In this document: positions 53,801 to 56,597 of the stretch, piece by piece
Position numbering within the stretch: position 1 is the first letter of the stretch
How the letters are laid out: each line of letters starts with the position of its first letter
Assembly (NCBI RefSeq): GCF_037038585.1
Contig: NW_027288510.1
Span: 2,795,001-2,859,000 of the forward strand
DNA length: 64,000 nucleotides
Direction of reading: 5' to 3'
DNA from: Patagioenas fasciata
Taxonomy: Eukaryota; Chordata; Aves; Columbiformes; Columbidae
Program-made: the position numbers and the translations under genes
The notes under the pieces: model-generated
Told to the model about the DNA's origin: nothing
What the model saw: the letters and a program-made list of their open reading frames with translations, nothing else
Database searches by the model: none

Positions 53801-56597
53801 TGTCCCACCTGGCGCTATGGTTGGGGGAAGTGTGACTGAGATTTGTCAGTCCCCTGGGTTGGAAAAAAGTACATACAATCCTGAAGGTCCACAAACAAAA
53901 GACCTTTATTTTTTGTAGCTTGGTCCAATTGGCAAATGACTCAGTGGCAGAAGGATTTATGTTACTTAAGCTCAATCGATAAACAGTTTAGCAGCGAAAA
54001 GATTCACATGAAAGAGTTTTGTGGCACAAGTGGGGCTCTAAACCTTATGTTACTGTATTACTCACAAAAAGGAAGGCAAAGAAATAGGAATATAGGAAGG
54101 AAAGAGAGAGGAAGAAAAGAAGGGGAAAGGAAGGGGGAAGGAAATGGGAAGGGAAGGAAAAGGAAAGGGAAAGGAAAGGTCTCACCACCCTTAGGGCTCC
54201 GTGGTGTGTTTGAGGGGTTTGTAGTCTCAGGTCCAGTTCCTATGCAGGAATGCTTGGGTCTGTAGTCAGGGTTCAGCACCCTGTGGTGTGTGGTTCGGTT
54301 CCCGTGGTCAGCCCGGTGGGTGGAAGGGTCCCCAGGGTGGCACCCTGCCCGTGCTGGCACAGCTTTTATAGGGTTTATAGCCCTCGGGATCACCTGGGCT
54401 TTTGTGCAGGCGTCACTGGGGGTGATTGTGGAAGATGGGGGAGGCCCGGAGGGTCTCTCAGCCTGGGCCTTGACACCGTGTCGGGCCTGTCAGCGCACAG
54501 GCTGCGTGTCCTTCAACACAGCACTGCCTGTGTCACCCAGCCTTTGTCTGTGGCTGTCACCTCGGCCTTGACATGTAAATCACCATTCACCTGCTCACGA
54601 TGGCCCGTCTCCCATGACTGGGTGTTGCAGGGCTGGGTTTGCCAGAGTGTTTGAGAGTCACCCTTGTAGTCTCTCACACCCTGTCCCGGGTTGGGATCAA
54701 ACCAGAGACACTCCTGCTGTTTTCTGCCATTTCCATGCAAGTGAAGAGTATGGCCCAGGGGCTTTGCTCAGTGCTTATTACTGATAGAAATATTAGCTAC
54801 AGGTTGTTGAAGCTGAAGGATTTCCACCAGGAGCAGGACTCGCATGTGCCAGGCCGTGTACAGATAGGCCGGCAACCTGGGCCTGGGCCTCATCTTGGCA
54901 AGACGCAGAATTTGACCCCCTGAAGACAAGCGGCCTCTGGCAGCCCAGGGACACGTACTGAGAGAGGCAGTGGCCGTGGTCACTGTGCTGCTGCTTGTGT
55001 TTTGCCCGAAGGTACGACCGGACCAAGCTGTCGCTGAAGGAGATCACGAACGTGCAGTATGTGTCGTGCGTGAACCCGACGGCGGGGAGCTTCACCATCA
55101 ACCCTCGGCTGCAGGTAAAGCCCTGCACAACGGCAGGTGCATCGCTGGGTTTATTTTGGGGTGGATCATTTAAACGTGAGGTTAGAGGACAACCACTGGC
55201 AGATCCTGCTGTTGTTTTATCAGTACAAATGGCACGAATCTGTCGAGTGACTGTGATTCCTAATAGTGAAGCACCGAACTGGGTCCCTTATTCCCTTGTT
55301 TGTTTTTCCTCGCATTCTGCAGCTCCGTCAGAGGAGGAAGTCAAAAGTTGCCAGCCAGCTTAACACCTACTTTCAGGACAACCTTCTGGTCCATACAGGC
55401 AGATTTTGCCTTCATTTAGCTCGTATTTAGCTCTGAAGCATGGTGCATTAACGCCGCCTGCTTTCCAGAATTGTCTGCTGCAGCTGTCAGTAAAAAGAGG
55501 TGTGGGGGAGAAACCCAAACGAAGAAAACAGACAAAACTAAAAAAAAACCCAAGCCACACCAAAACACAACAACAACAAAAACCCCAACAAACCCCAAAC
55601 CAAGCAACCAAACAAAACCAACAAAACAAAGAACACCAAAACCAACCAACCAACCAAATCCCCCCAAAAACCTAACCGAACAAAAAAACCCCAAGCCAAA
55701 CAAAAAGCAGTTCAAGCGCTGCTGATAACAGAAGATTTGGGAAGAGATCTTAAACATTAGACTTTGATTTTTGGGAGCTGCCAACCGATGGAGGGACTGG
55801 GTAGCAGTGAGCAAAATTCATTTCATCATGGAGAAACCTAATGACCAGAGTCAGCTTGGACCCTGGCTCCTCTTCAGCAAGGTGTGGAGTTAAAATGAAG
55901 TGTCCCATGGGCAACTTTGCAAGTTCCAAATTAGTAAAGAGGTCCTCTGGGAGATGGCACCTTCCAGGGGCTGCTCTTAATAGAGACAGTGACTGGGCTT
56001 TGTCAGAGGTCGGTGGGACCTTCAGAGCCCTTTGGCTCTTCAGTGGACTGCACTTCCAGTGCAGCATTGGTGAGATGCAGTTGAAAATCCCTGGTTTAGT
56101 GAGCAGAGTGATGTCACTTCCCACCTGAGCTCTGCTGGCAAACTGGGAGAGGGAAATAACCTTGTTCAGGTGGACTGCAAATCAGAGAATCATAGAACAA
56201 CCCAGGTTGGAAGGGACCTCAAAAGATCATCTGGTCCAGCATTTCATGGGAAAGGGAGCCTAGATGAGATTATCACAGCAAATCCCCAAGGGCATTTTGC
56301 TTGAAAGGTGTTTTTCTACCTCTCTGACCTTTCCATGCCTTCCTTTCTCTCCCTCAGCGTCACTTCTGTGTCTTCGCGCTGTCCATCCCTGGGCAGGATG
56401 CCTTGTCCAGGATCTATAGCACCATTTTAACGCAGCACCTGACAAGTGGAAATTTCTCGGGGGCTGTGCAAAAATCAGCTCAGCAGCTGATTGCCCTTGC
56501 CCTGGGACTGCACCAGAAAGTAGCCGCTACATTCCTTCCAACAGCCATCAAGTTCCACTACATTTTCAACTTGAGAGACTTCTCCAATATCTTCCAA
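1093..56597 (+). CDS. DNAH9: DNAH9, axonemal dynein heavy chain 9 (partial, 31 internal exons, two in-frame stops)
   Basis: DNAH9 is a beta-type heavy chain of the ciliary outer dynein arm, a microtubule motor driven by AAA+ ATPase modules. The 31 exons listed separately join in phase into about 2,053 codons, colinear with my recollection of vertebrate DNAH9 from mid tail to AAA3. Visible landmarks are the linker (w10-w15), the AAA1 P-loop GPAGTGKT (w17) with Walker B FDEF (w18), the AAA2 P-loop GNAGTGKS (w22), and the AAA3 P-loop GNAGTGKS (w28) with FIDD (w29). The paralogues DNAH11 and DNAH17 share the architecture. DNAH9 is preferred because runs such as [14 protein letters not shown] (w30) and [18 protein letters not shown] (w29) match DNAH9 best as I know it; this was not searched. 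The family length is about 4,500 residues, so under half is here. Oddity: window codons 978 (TGA, w12) and 1115 (TAG, w15) are stops, while all other frames and splice sites are intact. The gene is therefore either newly broken, polymorphic, or wrongly sequenced at two bases. Confidence 0.9.
1214..1470 (-). mobile_element. CR1 LINE fragment
   Basis: The plus strand starts with agaatcatagaat, the reverse complement of the CR1 3' tail (ATTCTATGATTCT), followed by the usual ggttggaagagacc block. It is a 5'-truncated minus-orientation copy in intron w1-w2. The far end is approximate. Confidence 0.8.
2109..2235 (+). CDS. DNAH9: DNAH9 exon w2 (tail)
   Basis: A 127-bp exon between ttcggcag and gtaaga, in phase 2 and out phase 0. 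It encodes tail sequence with [11 protein letters not shown] and ending VNFDPQ, a typical stem segment of outer-arm beta chains. Confidence 0.9.
2236..4124. other. Intron w2-w3, no recognised element
   Basis: A 1.9-kb intron. It contains a poly-T run of about 12 bases near 3646. No CR1, LTR or coding segment was recognised. Confidence 0.5.
4125..4380 (+). CDS. DNAH9: DNAH9 exon w3 (tail)
   Basis: A 256-bp exon between tttctgcag and gtgagc, phase 0 to 1. It encodes [11 protein letters not shown] near its start and helical stem sequence ending in LNWKMEG. A CR1 insertion begins only about 43 bp after the donor. Confidence 0.92.
4424..5100 (-). mobile_element. CR1 LINE copy, young subfamily
   Basis: A minus-orientation copy starting cacagaatccc and continuing for about 0.7 kb. 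The block at about 4500-4740 is nearly identical to those at 29.9, 47.9, 53.4 and 60.7 kb; by eye only two or three differences over about 240 bp against the 60.7-kb copy. The 5' boundary is approximate. Confidence 0.8.
5101..6220. other. Remainder of intron w3-w4
   Basis: About 1.1 kb of unique-looking intron ending in the acceptor tract tttttaccag. No further element was recognised. Confidence 0.4.
6221..6462 (+). CDS. DNAH9: DNAH9 exon w4 (tail)
   Basis: A 242-bp exon between tttttaccag and gtgagg, phase 1 to 0. It encodes stem sequence with [18 protein letters not shown] and [10 protein letters not shown], matching the DNAH9 tail and likely coiled or helical. Confidence 0.92.
6463..7969. 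other. Intron w4-w5, first part
   Basis: About 1.5 kb of intron with no recognised repeat or exon. The open frames on both strands near 7.3-7.9 kb show no family features. Confidence 0.4.
7970..8319 (+). mobile_element. CR1 LINE fragment
   Basis: A plus-orientation copy with the block ggctgcccagagcagtggtggagtc near 8170 (split by variation) and the 3' end ...aatgattctatgatct. It is 5'-truncated, and the start is approximate. Confidence 0.8.
8320..9214. other. Intron w4-w5, last part
   Basis: About 0.9 kb between the CR1 and exon w5, with nothing recognised apart from the acceptor tract tttttcttccag. Confidence 0.4.
9215..9350 (+). CDS. DNAH9: DNAH9 exon w5 (tail)
   Basis: A 136-bp exon between ttcttccag and gtaact, phase 0 to 1. 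It encodes a segment ending [17 protein letters not shown], strongly characteristic of the dynein heavy chain stem. Confidence 0.92.
9351..10376. other. Intron w5-w6, no recognised element
   Basis: A 1.0-kb intron with no repeat family or coding segment recognised. Confidence 0.4.
10377..10573 (+). CDS. DNAH9: DNAH9 exon w6 (tail)
   Basis: A 197-bp exon between taccag and a weak donor gtccgt, phase 1 to 0. It encodes [18 protein letters not shown] and ISSLVPRL. It is followed by the shortest intron in the window (94 bp). Confidence 0.9.
10668..11092 (+). CDS. DNAH9: DNAH9 exon w7 (tail)
   Basis: A 425-bp exon between tctccag and gtagga, phase 0 to 2. It encodes [34 protein letters not shown] and [15 protein letters not shown]. 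It is GC-rich compared with the other exons and well conserved with the DNAH9 tail. Confidence 0.95.
11093..12437. other. Intron w7-w8, first part
   Basis: About 1.3 kb with nothing recognised before a CR1 copy at 12438. Confidence 0.4.
12438..12840 (-). mobile_element. CR1 LINE fragment
   Basis: A minus-orientation copy beginning atagaatcatag and the ggttggaagagacc block, then the usual block around cagcctgttcc. The 5' end is approximate and may reach about 12900. Confidence 0.8.
13087..13309 (+). CDS. DNAH9: DNAH9 exon w8 (tail)
   Basis: A 223-bp exon between ttctacag and gtgggt, phase 2 to 0. It encodes [16 protein letters not shown] and [20 protein letters not shown], a strongly diagnostic stem stretch. 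Confidence 0.95.
13310..15576. other. Intron w8-w9, no recognised element
   Basis: A 2.3-kb intron. AT-rich just after exon w8 (13.4-13.7 kb). No repeat family, exon or RNA gene was recognised. Confidence 0.4.
15577..15743 (+). CDS. DNAH9: DNAH9 exon w9 (tail)
   Basis: A 167-bp exon between cttgcag and gtacag, phase 0 to 2. It starts [13 protein letters not shown] and includes [11 protein letters not shown], at the end of the tail leading to the linker. Confidence 0.94.
15744..16109. other. Intron w9-w10
   Basis: A 366-bp intron with the acceptor tract tctttctag. Nothing else was recognised. Confidence 0.5.
16110..16980 (+). CDS. DNAH9: DNAH9 exon w10 (start of linker, DHC_N2)
   Basis: The largest exon in the window, 871 bp between tctttctag and gtatga, phase 2 to 0, with no stop in frame. 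It encodes the beginning of the linker region that swings during the power stroke. Visible segments include [47 protein letters not shown] and [12 protein letters not shown]. Confidence 0.96.
16981..17875. other. Intron w10-w11, first part
   Basis: About 0.9 kb with no element recognised. Open frames near 17.0-17.8 kb on both strands are short and unlike known proteins. Confidence 0.4.
17876..18295 (+). mobile_element. CR1 LINE fragment
   Basis: A plus-orientation copy with ggcctcaagttg, ggctgcccagggcagtg and the 3' end aatgattctatgattct. 5'-truncated; the start is approximate. Confidence 0.85.
18486..19090 (-). mobile_element. CR1 LINE copy
   Basis: A minus-orientation copy starting ccatagaaccatagg, followed by tggaaggacccatc and the cctgtccctgcacaggac block, about 0.6 kb long. 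It is a different CR1 subfamily from the young copies at 4.4, 29.6, 47.8 and 60.7 kb. Confidence 0.75.
19091..20008. other. Intron w10-w11, last part
   Basis: About 0.9 kb without recognised elements, ending with the acceptor ctttttag. Confidence 0.4.
20009..20139 (+). CDS. DNAH9: DNAH9 exon w11 (linker)
   Basis: A 131-bp exon between ctttttag and gtaggt, phase 0 to 2. It encodes [20 protein letters not shown] and [13 protein letters not shown]. Together w11 and w12 make 258 bp and can be removed without shifting frame. Confidence 0.95.
20140..21250. other. Intron w11-w12, no recognised element
   Basis: A 1.1-kb, rather AT-rich intron with no repeat or exon recognised. Confidence 0.4.
21251..21377 (+). 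CDS. DNAH9: DNAH9 exon w12 (linker) with in-frame TGA
   Basis: A 127-bp exon between ttctccccag and gtgagc, phase 2 to 0. It encodes [19 protein letters not shown], then FVSSAD, a TGA at 21339-21341, and [10 protein letters not shown]. The family has Leu-Leu after the Asp, so one Leu codon has become TGA. The open frame continues normally afterwards, and both splice sites look normal. Confidence 0.93.
21339..21341 (+). other. DNAH9: Premature stop TGA in DNAH9
   Basis: Reading w12 from the conserved frame gives TCA GCA GAT TGA TTG GAT ATT. The TGA sits where a Leu is expected and would end the protein in the linker, before all AAA modules. A single T-to-G change from TTA would explain it. 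Confidence 0.9.
21378..22789. other. Intron w12-w13, first part
   Basis: About 1.4 kb without recognised elements, apart from an A-run near 22361. No coding or RNA feature could be supported. Confidence 0.4.
22790..23030 (+). mobile_element. CR1 LINE fragment
   Basis: A plus-orientation, 5'-truncated copy with atggcctcaagttgtgcc, ggctgcccagggcagtg and the 3' end aaatgattctgtgatct. Confidence 0.85.
23246..23895 (-). mobile_element. CR1 LINE copy
   Basis: A minus-orientation copy starting cagaatcccagaatgtc and ggttggaagggacc, running about 0.65 kb to ggccacaagggcccag and the following sequence. The end is approximate. Confidence 0.8.
23896..24771. other. Intron w12-w13, last part
   Basis: About 0.9 kb with nothing recognised, ending in the acceptor ccgttttgcag. 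Confidence 0.4.
24772..24924 (+). CDS. DNAH9: DNAH9 exon w13 (linker)
   Basis: A 153-bp exon between ttttgcag and gtgaga, phase 0 to 0 (51 codons). It encodes [29 protein letters not shown] and SEPCDCSGQ, typical linker sequence. Confidence 0.95.
24925..25825. other. Intron w13-w14, first part
   Basis: About 0.9 kb without a recognised element. Confidence 0.4.
25826..26032 (-). mobile_element. CR1 LINE fragment
   Basis: A minus-orientation copy with catagaatgtcctgagctgg, aagggaccca and a cctgtccctgcag block, of the same subfamily type as the copies at 18.5 and 51.5 kb. It ends about 100 bp before exon w14. Confidence 0.8.
26136..26261 (+). CDS. DNAH9: DNAH9 exon w14 (linker)
   Basis: A 126-bp exon between cttttccag and gtatct, phase 0 to 0. 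It encodes [20 protein letters not shown] and [15 protein letters not shown], a classic linker stretch. Confidence 0.95.
26262..26892. other. Intron w14-w15
   Basis: A 631-bp intron with acceptor tatttccctag. No element was recognised. Confidence 0.4.
26893..27132 (+). CDS. DNAH9: DNAH9 exon w15 (end of linker) with in-frame TAG
   Basis: A 240-bp exon, phase 0 to 0 (80 codons), between ttccctag and a weak donor gttggt. It encodes [27 protein letters not shown], a TAG at 26986-26988, then [20 protein letters not shown] and [19 protein letters not shown]. The family has Tyr at the stop position. The rest of the exon is strikingly conserved on both sides of the stop. Confidence 0.93.
26986..26988 (+). 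other. DNAH9: Premature stop TAG in DNAH9
   Basis: Reading w15 in frame gives GCG ATG AAG GAA TAG CAC AAG AAG CAA. The TAG replaces a Tyr codon (TAT or TAC) by a single change in the third base. It lies 137 codons after the TGA in w12 and still before AAA1. Confidence 0.9.
27133..28222. other. Intron w15-w16, no recognised element
   Basis: A 1.1-kb intron with nothing recognised. Open frames on both strands here show no family features. Confidence 0.4.
28223..28383 (+). CDS. DNAH9: DNAH9 exon w16 (entry to AAA1)
   Basis: A 161-bp exon between gtgttgcag and gtaagt, phase 0 to 2. It encodes WLSQLRHRW, then [19 protein letters not shown], the conserved segment just before the AAA1 P-loop. Confidence 0.96.
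28384..29415. other. Intron w16-w17, no recognised element
   Basis: A 1.0-kb intron. The acceptor for w17 (ctgtgaaag) has a modest pyrimidine tract further upstream. No repeat was recognised. Confidence 0.4.
29416..29572 (+). CDS. DNAH9: DNAH9 exon w17 (AAA1 Walker A)
   Basis: A 157-bp exon, phase 2 to 0, donor gtatgg. It encodes [18 protein letters not shown], then the P-loop GPAGTGKT at 29471-29494 with the catalytic-site Lys codon at 29489-29491, and [15 protein letters not shown]1 is the main ATP-hydrolysing site of dyneins, and its Walker A is intact here. Confidence 0.97.
29640..30236 (+). mobile_element. CR1 LINE copy, young subfamily
   Basis: A plus-orientation copy of about 0.6 kb ending ctgggattctgtgatc. 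The last 290 bp or so differ by fewer than ten bases, by eye, from the copy at 47838-48260. It starts about 70 bp after the w17 donor. Confidence 0.85.
30237..30974. other. Intron w17-w18, last part (AT-rich)
   Basis: About 0.74 kb. The part from 30720 to 30960 is AT-rich with repeated ataaat and aataaa motifs and no recognised repeat family. It ends in the acceptor gtttttccag. Confidence 0.4.
30975..31079 (+). CDS. DNAH9: DNAH9 exon w18 (AAA1 Walker B)
   Basis: A 105-bp exon, phase 0 to 0, between tttttccag and gtgagt. It encodes [20 protein letters not shown] and [12 protein letters not shown]. The Walker B acidic pair Asp-Glu is at 31029-31034. Confidence 0.97.
31080..33728. other. Intron w18-w19, no recognised element
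   Basis: A 2.6-kb intron with no recognised CR1, LTR or coding segment. It contains scattered short AT-rich stretches such as the tatata run near 32060. Confidence 0.4.
33729..33886 (+). CDS. DNAH9: DNAH9 exon w19 (AAA1 sensor region)
   Basis: A 158-bp exon, phase 0 to 2, between gatttctag and gtgagt. It encodes [20 protein letters not shown], the highly conserved AAA1 strand with the sensor-I Asn, then LKALF and a split Arg. Confidence 0.97.
33887..34190. other. Intron w19-w20
   Basis: A 304-bp intron with nothing recognised. Confidence 0.5.
34191..34329 (+). CDS. DNAH9: DNAH9 exon w20 (AAA1)
   Basis: A 139-bp exon, phase 2 to 0, between cattttag and gtgagc. It encodes [20 protein letters not shown] and [18 protein letters not shown], a conserved part of AAA1. 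Confidence 0.97.
34330..35531. other. Intron w20-w21, no recognised element
   Basis: A 1.2-kb intron with no recognised repeat or exon. Confidence 0.4.
35532..35819 (+). CDS. DNAH9: DNAH9 exon w21 (end of AAA1)
   Basis: A 288-bp exon, phase 0 to 0, between ggtgtag and gtaaga. It encodes [36 protein letters not shown] and [19 protein letters not shown], the signature end of AAA1 leading to AAA2. Confidence 0.97.
35820..36294. other. Intron w21-w22
   Basis: A 475-bp intron ending in the tract gtttttctcag. No other feature was recognised. Confidence 0.4.
36295..36505 (+). CDS. DNAH9: DNAH9 exon w22 (AAA2 Walker A)
   Basis: A 211-bp exon, phase 0 to 1, between ttctcag and gtaaat. It encodes [20 protein letters not shown]; the AAA2 P-loop GNAGTGKS is at 36346-36369, followed by [20 protein letters not shown]. 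It is intact. Confidence 0.97.
36506..38775. other. Intron w22-w23, no recognised element
   Basis: A 2.3-kb intron. It has an A-rich run at about 38041-38062 and is AT-rich from 38400 to the exon. No repeat family, exon or RNA gene was recognised. Confidence 0.4.
38776..38903 (+). CDS. DNAH9: DNAH9 exon w23 (AAA2 Walker B)
   Basis: A 128-bp exon, phase 1 to 0, between ctcccag and gtaatg. It encodes [30 protein letters not shown] (Walker B region) and [11 protein letters not shown]. Confidence 0.97.
38904..39380. other. Intron w23-w24
   Basis: A 477-bp intron. Its last 30 bp are a CTGT microsatellite followed by cccaatgcag. Nothing else was recognised. Confidence 0.5.
39351..39370 (+). repeat. 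(TCTG)n microsatellite at a splice acceptor
   Basis: Five uninterrupted TCTG units lie ten bases before exon w24, where a polypyrimidine tract is expected. Confidence 0.9.
39381..39489 (+). CDS. DNAH9: DNAH9 exon w24 (AAA2)
   Basis: A 109-bp exon, phase 0 to 1, between caatgcag and gtgagt. It encodes [20 protein letters not shown] and [15 protein letters not shown], the conserved AAA2 core with its sensor Asn and Ser-Arg-Ala motif. Confidence 0.97.
39490..40170. other. Intron w24-w25, no recognised element
   Basis: A 681-bp intron with nothing recognised. The acceptor is ggcctaaag. Confidence 0.4.
40171..40318 (+). CDS. DNAH9: DNAH9 exon w25 (AAA2)
   Basis: A 148-bp exon, phase 1 to 2, donor gtacca. 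It encodes [20 protein letters not shown] and [18 protein letters not shown]. Confidence 0.96.
40319..41586. other. Intron w25-w26, no recognised element
   Basis: A 1.3-kb intron with no recognised repeat, exon or RNA gene. Confidence 0.4.
41587..41761 (+). CDS. DNAH9: DNAH9 exon w26 (AAA2 to AAA3)
   Basis: A 175-bp exon, phase 2 to 0, between tcccttag and gtaaga. It encodes [20 protein letters not shown] and [18 protein letters not shown]. Confidence 0.96.
42190..42310 (-). mobile_element. CR1 LINE remnant
   Basis: A short internal piece with gggcagagcagag, ccttgacctgctgg and ggtgccattgac, as in the 5' part of the copies at 4.9 and 23.8 kb. It lacks the 3' tail. Confidence 0.55.
42890..43570. 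other. CpG-rich intronic patch
   Basis: GC-rich sequence with clustered CpG dinucleotides around 42890-43090 and 43430-43560, separated by a calmer stretch. It lies in intron w26-w27 and holds no exon of this gene. It could be an enhancer or internal promoter, but no specific site was recognised. Confidence 0.35.
43571..44718. other. Intron w26-w27, last part
   Basis: About 1.1 kb, increasingly AT-rich towards exon w27. No repeat or coding segment was recognised. Confidence 0.4.
44719..44892 (+). CDS. DNAH9: DNAH9 exon w27 (AAA3 entry)
   Basis: A 174-bp exon, phase 0 to 0, between tcttatag and gtatgt. It encodes [40 protein letters not shown] and [12 protein letters not shown]. The last stretch resembles DNAH9 more than DNAH17 as I know them. 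Confidence 0.97.
45109..45646 (+). mobile_element. LTR remnant of an endogenous retrovirus (avian ERVL-like), probable solo LTR
   Basis: A TATA-like catataaaag at 45243-45252 is followed by a T-rich stretch with attagtaaaac. After that comes a pyrimidine-rich and ggggagag-rich block, then a terminal segment attgtcaccccacaatc ending near ttgaca. This layout resembles avian ERVL-type LTRs. No internal viral coding sequence is attached. Both ends are approximate. Confidence 0.6.
45647..46275. other. Intron w27-w28, last part
   Basis: About 0.6 kb of intron between the LTR and exon w28, with nothing recognised. Confidence 0.4.
46276..46483 (+). CDS. DNAH9: DNAH9 exon w28 (AAA3 Walker A)
   Basis: A 208-bp exon, phase 0 to 1, between cctctcag and gtaaga. 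It encodes [20 protein letters not shown]; the AAA3 P-loop GNAGTGKS is at 46363-46386, followed by [16 protein letters not shown]3 is a regulatory ATP site in dyneins. Confidence 0.97.
46484..47781. other. Intron w28-w29, first part
   Basis: About 1.3 kb without a recognised repeat family before the CTGT microsatellite. Confidence 0.4.
47782..47810 (+). repeat. (CTGT)n microsatellite
   Basis: About seven CTGT units followed by ctctctgtcc, just upstream of a CR1 insertion. Confidence 0.9.
47838..48260 (+). mobile_element. CR1 LINE copy, young subfamily
   Basis: A plus-orientation copy beginning near aaagatgctgaggg and ending ggatcctgtgattctgtg, an extended 3' tail repeat. It is nearly identical to the copy at 29.9 kb. 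Confidence 0.88.
48261..50582. other. Intron w28-w29, middle part
   Basis: About 2.3 kb. The stretch 49140-49320 is very AT-rich with taattaaattt-type motifs. No known repeat, exon or RNA gene was recognised. Confidence 0.4.
50583..50985 (-). mobile_element. CR1 LINE fragment
   Basis: A minus-orientation copy starting tagaatcatagaatcag and ggttggaagagacc, with the cagcctgttccaatgcccc block. It is the reverse counterpart of the copy at 17.9-18.3 kb and is clearly similar to it. Confidence 0.85.
51110..51275 (+). CDS. DNAH9: DNAH9 exon w29 (AAA3 Walker B)
   Basis: A 166-bp exon, phase 1 to 2, between tccctacag and gtagga. It encodes [37 protein letters not shown] (Walker B region) and [13 protein letters not shown]. 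Confidence 0.97.
51474..51598 (-). mobile_element. CR1 LINE fragment
   Basis: A minus-orientation 3' end with agaatcacaaaacgtcctg, agctggaagggaccc and gaggacgttgtcca, about 125 bp, strongly 5'-truncated. Confidence 0.8.
51599..52109. other. Intron w29-w30, before the minisatellite
   Basis: About 0.5 kb with nothing recognised. The last part becomes purine-rich and grades into degenerate repeat units. Confidence 0.4.
52110..52211 (+). repeat. Degenerate edge of the minisatellite
   Basis: Several imperfect units of about 18-21 bp (ggatgcagtgaggcgcag, ggatgcaacgaggtgtgg and similar) lead into the regular 39-bp array. They look like older single half-units. Confidence 0.75.
52212..52991 (+). 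repeat. 39-bp minisatellite, 20 copies
   Basis: Twenty head-to-tail copies of a 39-bp unit. Each is two related halves: gatgcagcgaggtgcggtgg (20 bp) and gatgcagcaacgtacaggg (19 bp). The unit is very uniform; the main variation is gcggtggg, gcgggcgg or gcgggggg in the first half. Because 39 is a multiple of three and the unit lacks stops, long spurious open frames appear on both strands. The array is intronic (w29-w30). Confidence 0.97.
53050..53400 (-). mobile_element. Possible LTR remnant, minus orientation
   Basis: Read on the minus strand it has a TATA-like gatataagcag near 53192-53204. An AATAAAATATGC polyadenylation-like signal lies near 53117-53130, about 70 bp downstream. This is the spacing expected inside an LTR. 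Terminal TG and CA ends and target duplications were not established, and no internal viral sequence was seen. Confidence 0.45.
53412..53750 (-). mobile_element. CR1 LINE fragment, young subfamily, lacking its 3' end
   Basis: It starts abruptly at ctccacacccgctctgggc, inside the element, and continues through gagatattgatcc like the copies at 4.4 and 60.7 kb. The 3'-terminal part of about 100 bp is missing, which is unusual for a LINE copy and suggests a later deletion. Confidence 0.8.
53825..54760 (-). mobile_element. Possible second LTR-like remnant, minus orientation
   Basis: On the minus strand there is a TATA-like ctataaaagc near 54357-54370 and an aaaaaataaagg signal near 53904-53916. 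The spacing of about 450 bp is long for an LTR, so the call is weak. It includes the purine tract at 54065-54180. The ends are uncertain. Confidence 0.3.
54065..54180 (+). repeat. Purine-rich GGAA/GAAA tract
   Basis: About 115 bp of almost pure purine, made of irregular ggaa, gggaaa and gaaaa units, on the plus strand. Confidence 0.85.
55012..55114 (+). CDS. DNAH9: DNAH9 exon w30 (AAA3 sensor region)
   Basis: A 103-bp exon, phase 2 to 0, between tgcccgaag and gtaaag. It encodes [20 protein letters not shown] and [14 protein letters not shown]. The wording of this stretch is a main reason to prefer DNAH9 over its paralogues. Confidence 0.97.
55115..55515. other. Intron w30-w31, first part
   Basis: About 0.4 kb with nothing recognised. 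Confidence 0.4.
55516..55710 (+). repeat. A/C-rich low-complexity tract
   Basis: About 195 bp made almost only of A and C (aaacccc, caaccaacc, aacaacaac) on the plus strand. The strand asymmetry is extreme. Confidence 0.85.
56182..56275 (-). mobile_element. CR1 LINE fragment
   Basis: A short minus-orientation 3' end with agaatcatagaacaaccc, ggttggaagggacctc and gatcatctggtccagc, about 95 bp before it fades. Confidence 0.75.
56358..56597 (+). CDS. DNAH9: DNAH9 exon w31 (AAA3)
   Basis: A 240-bp exon, phase 0 to 0, between ccctcag and gtaagt. It encodes [40 protein letters not shown] and ends NIFQ. It is the last exon in the window. The expected next exon, starting with a Gly-Leu/Ile-Leu-Phe-Ser motif, was not found before 64000. 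Confidence 0.97.

Noticed and set aside
1093..56597. Assignment to DNAH17 or DNAH11 instead of DNAH9
   Set aside because: Several exons (w15, w27, w29, w30) agree better with DNAH9 as I know it. A database search would settle it.
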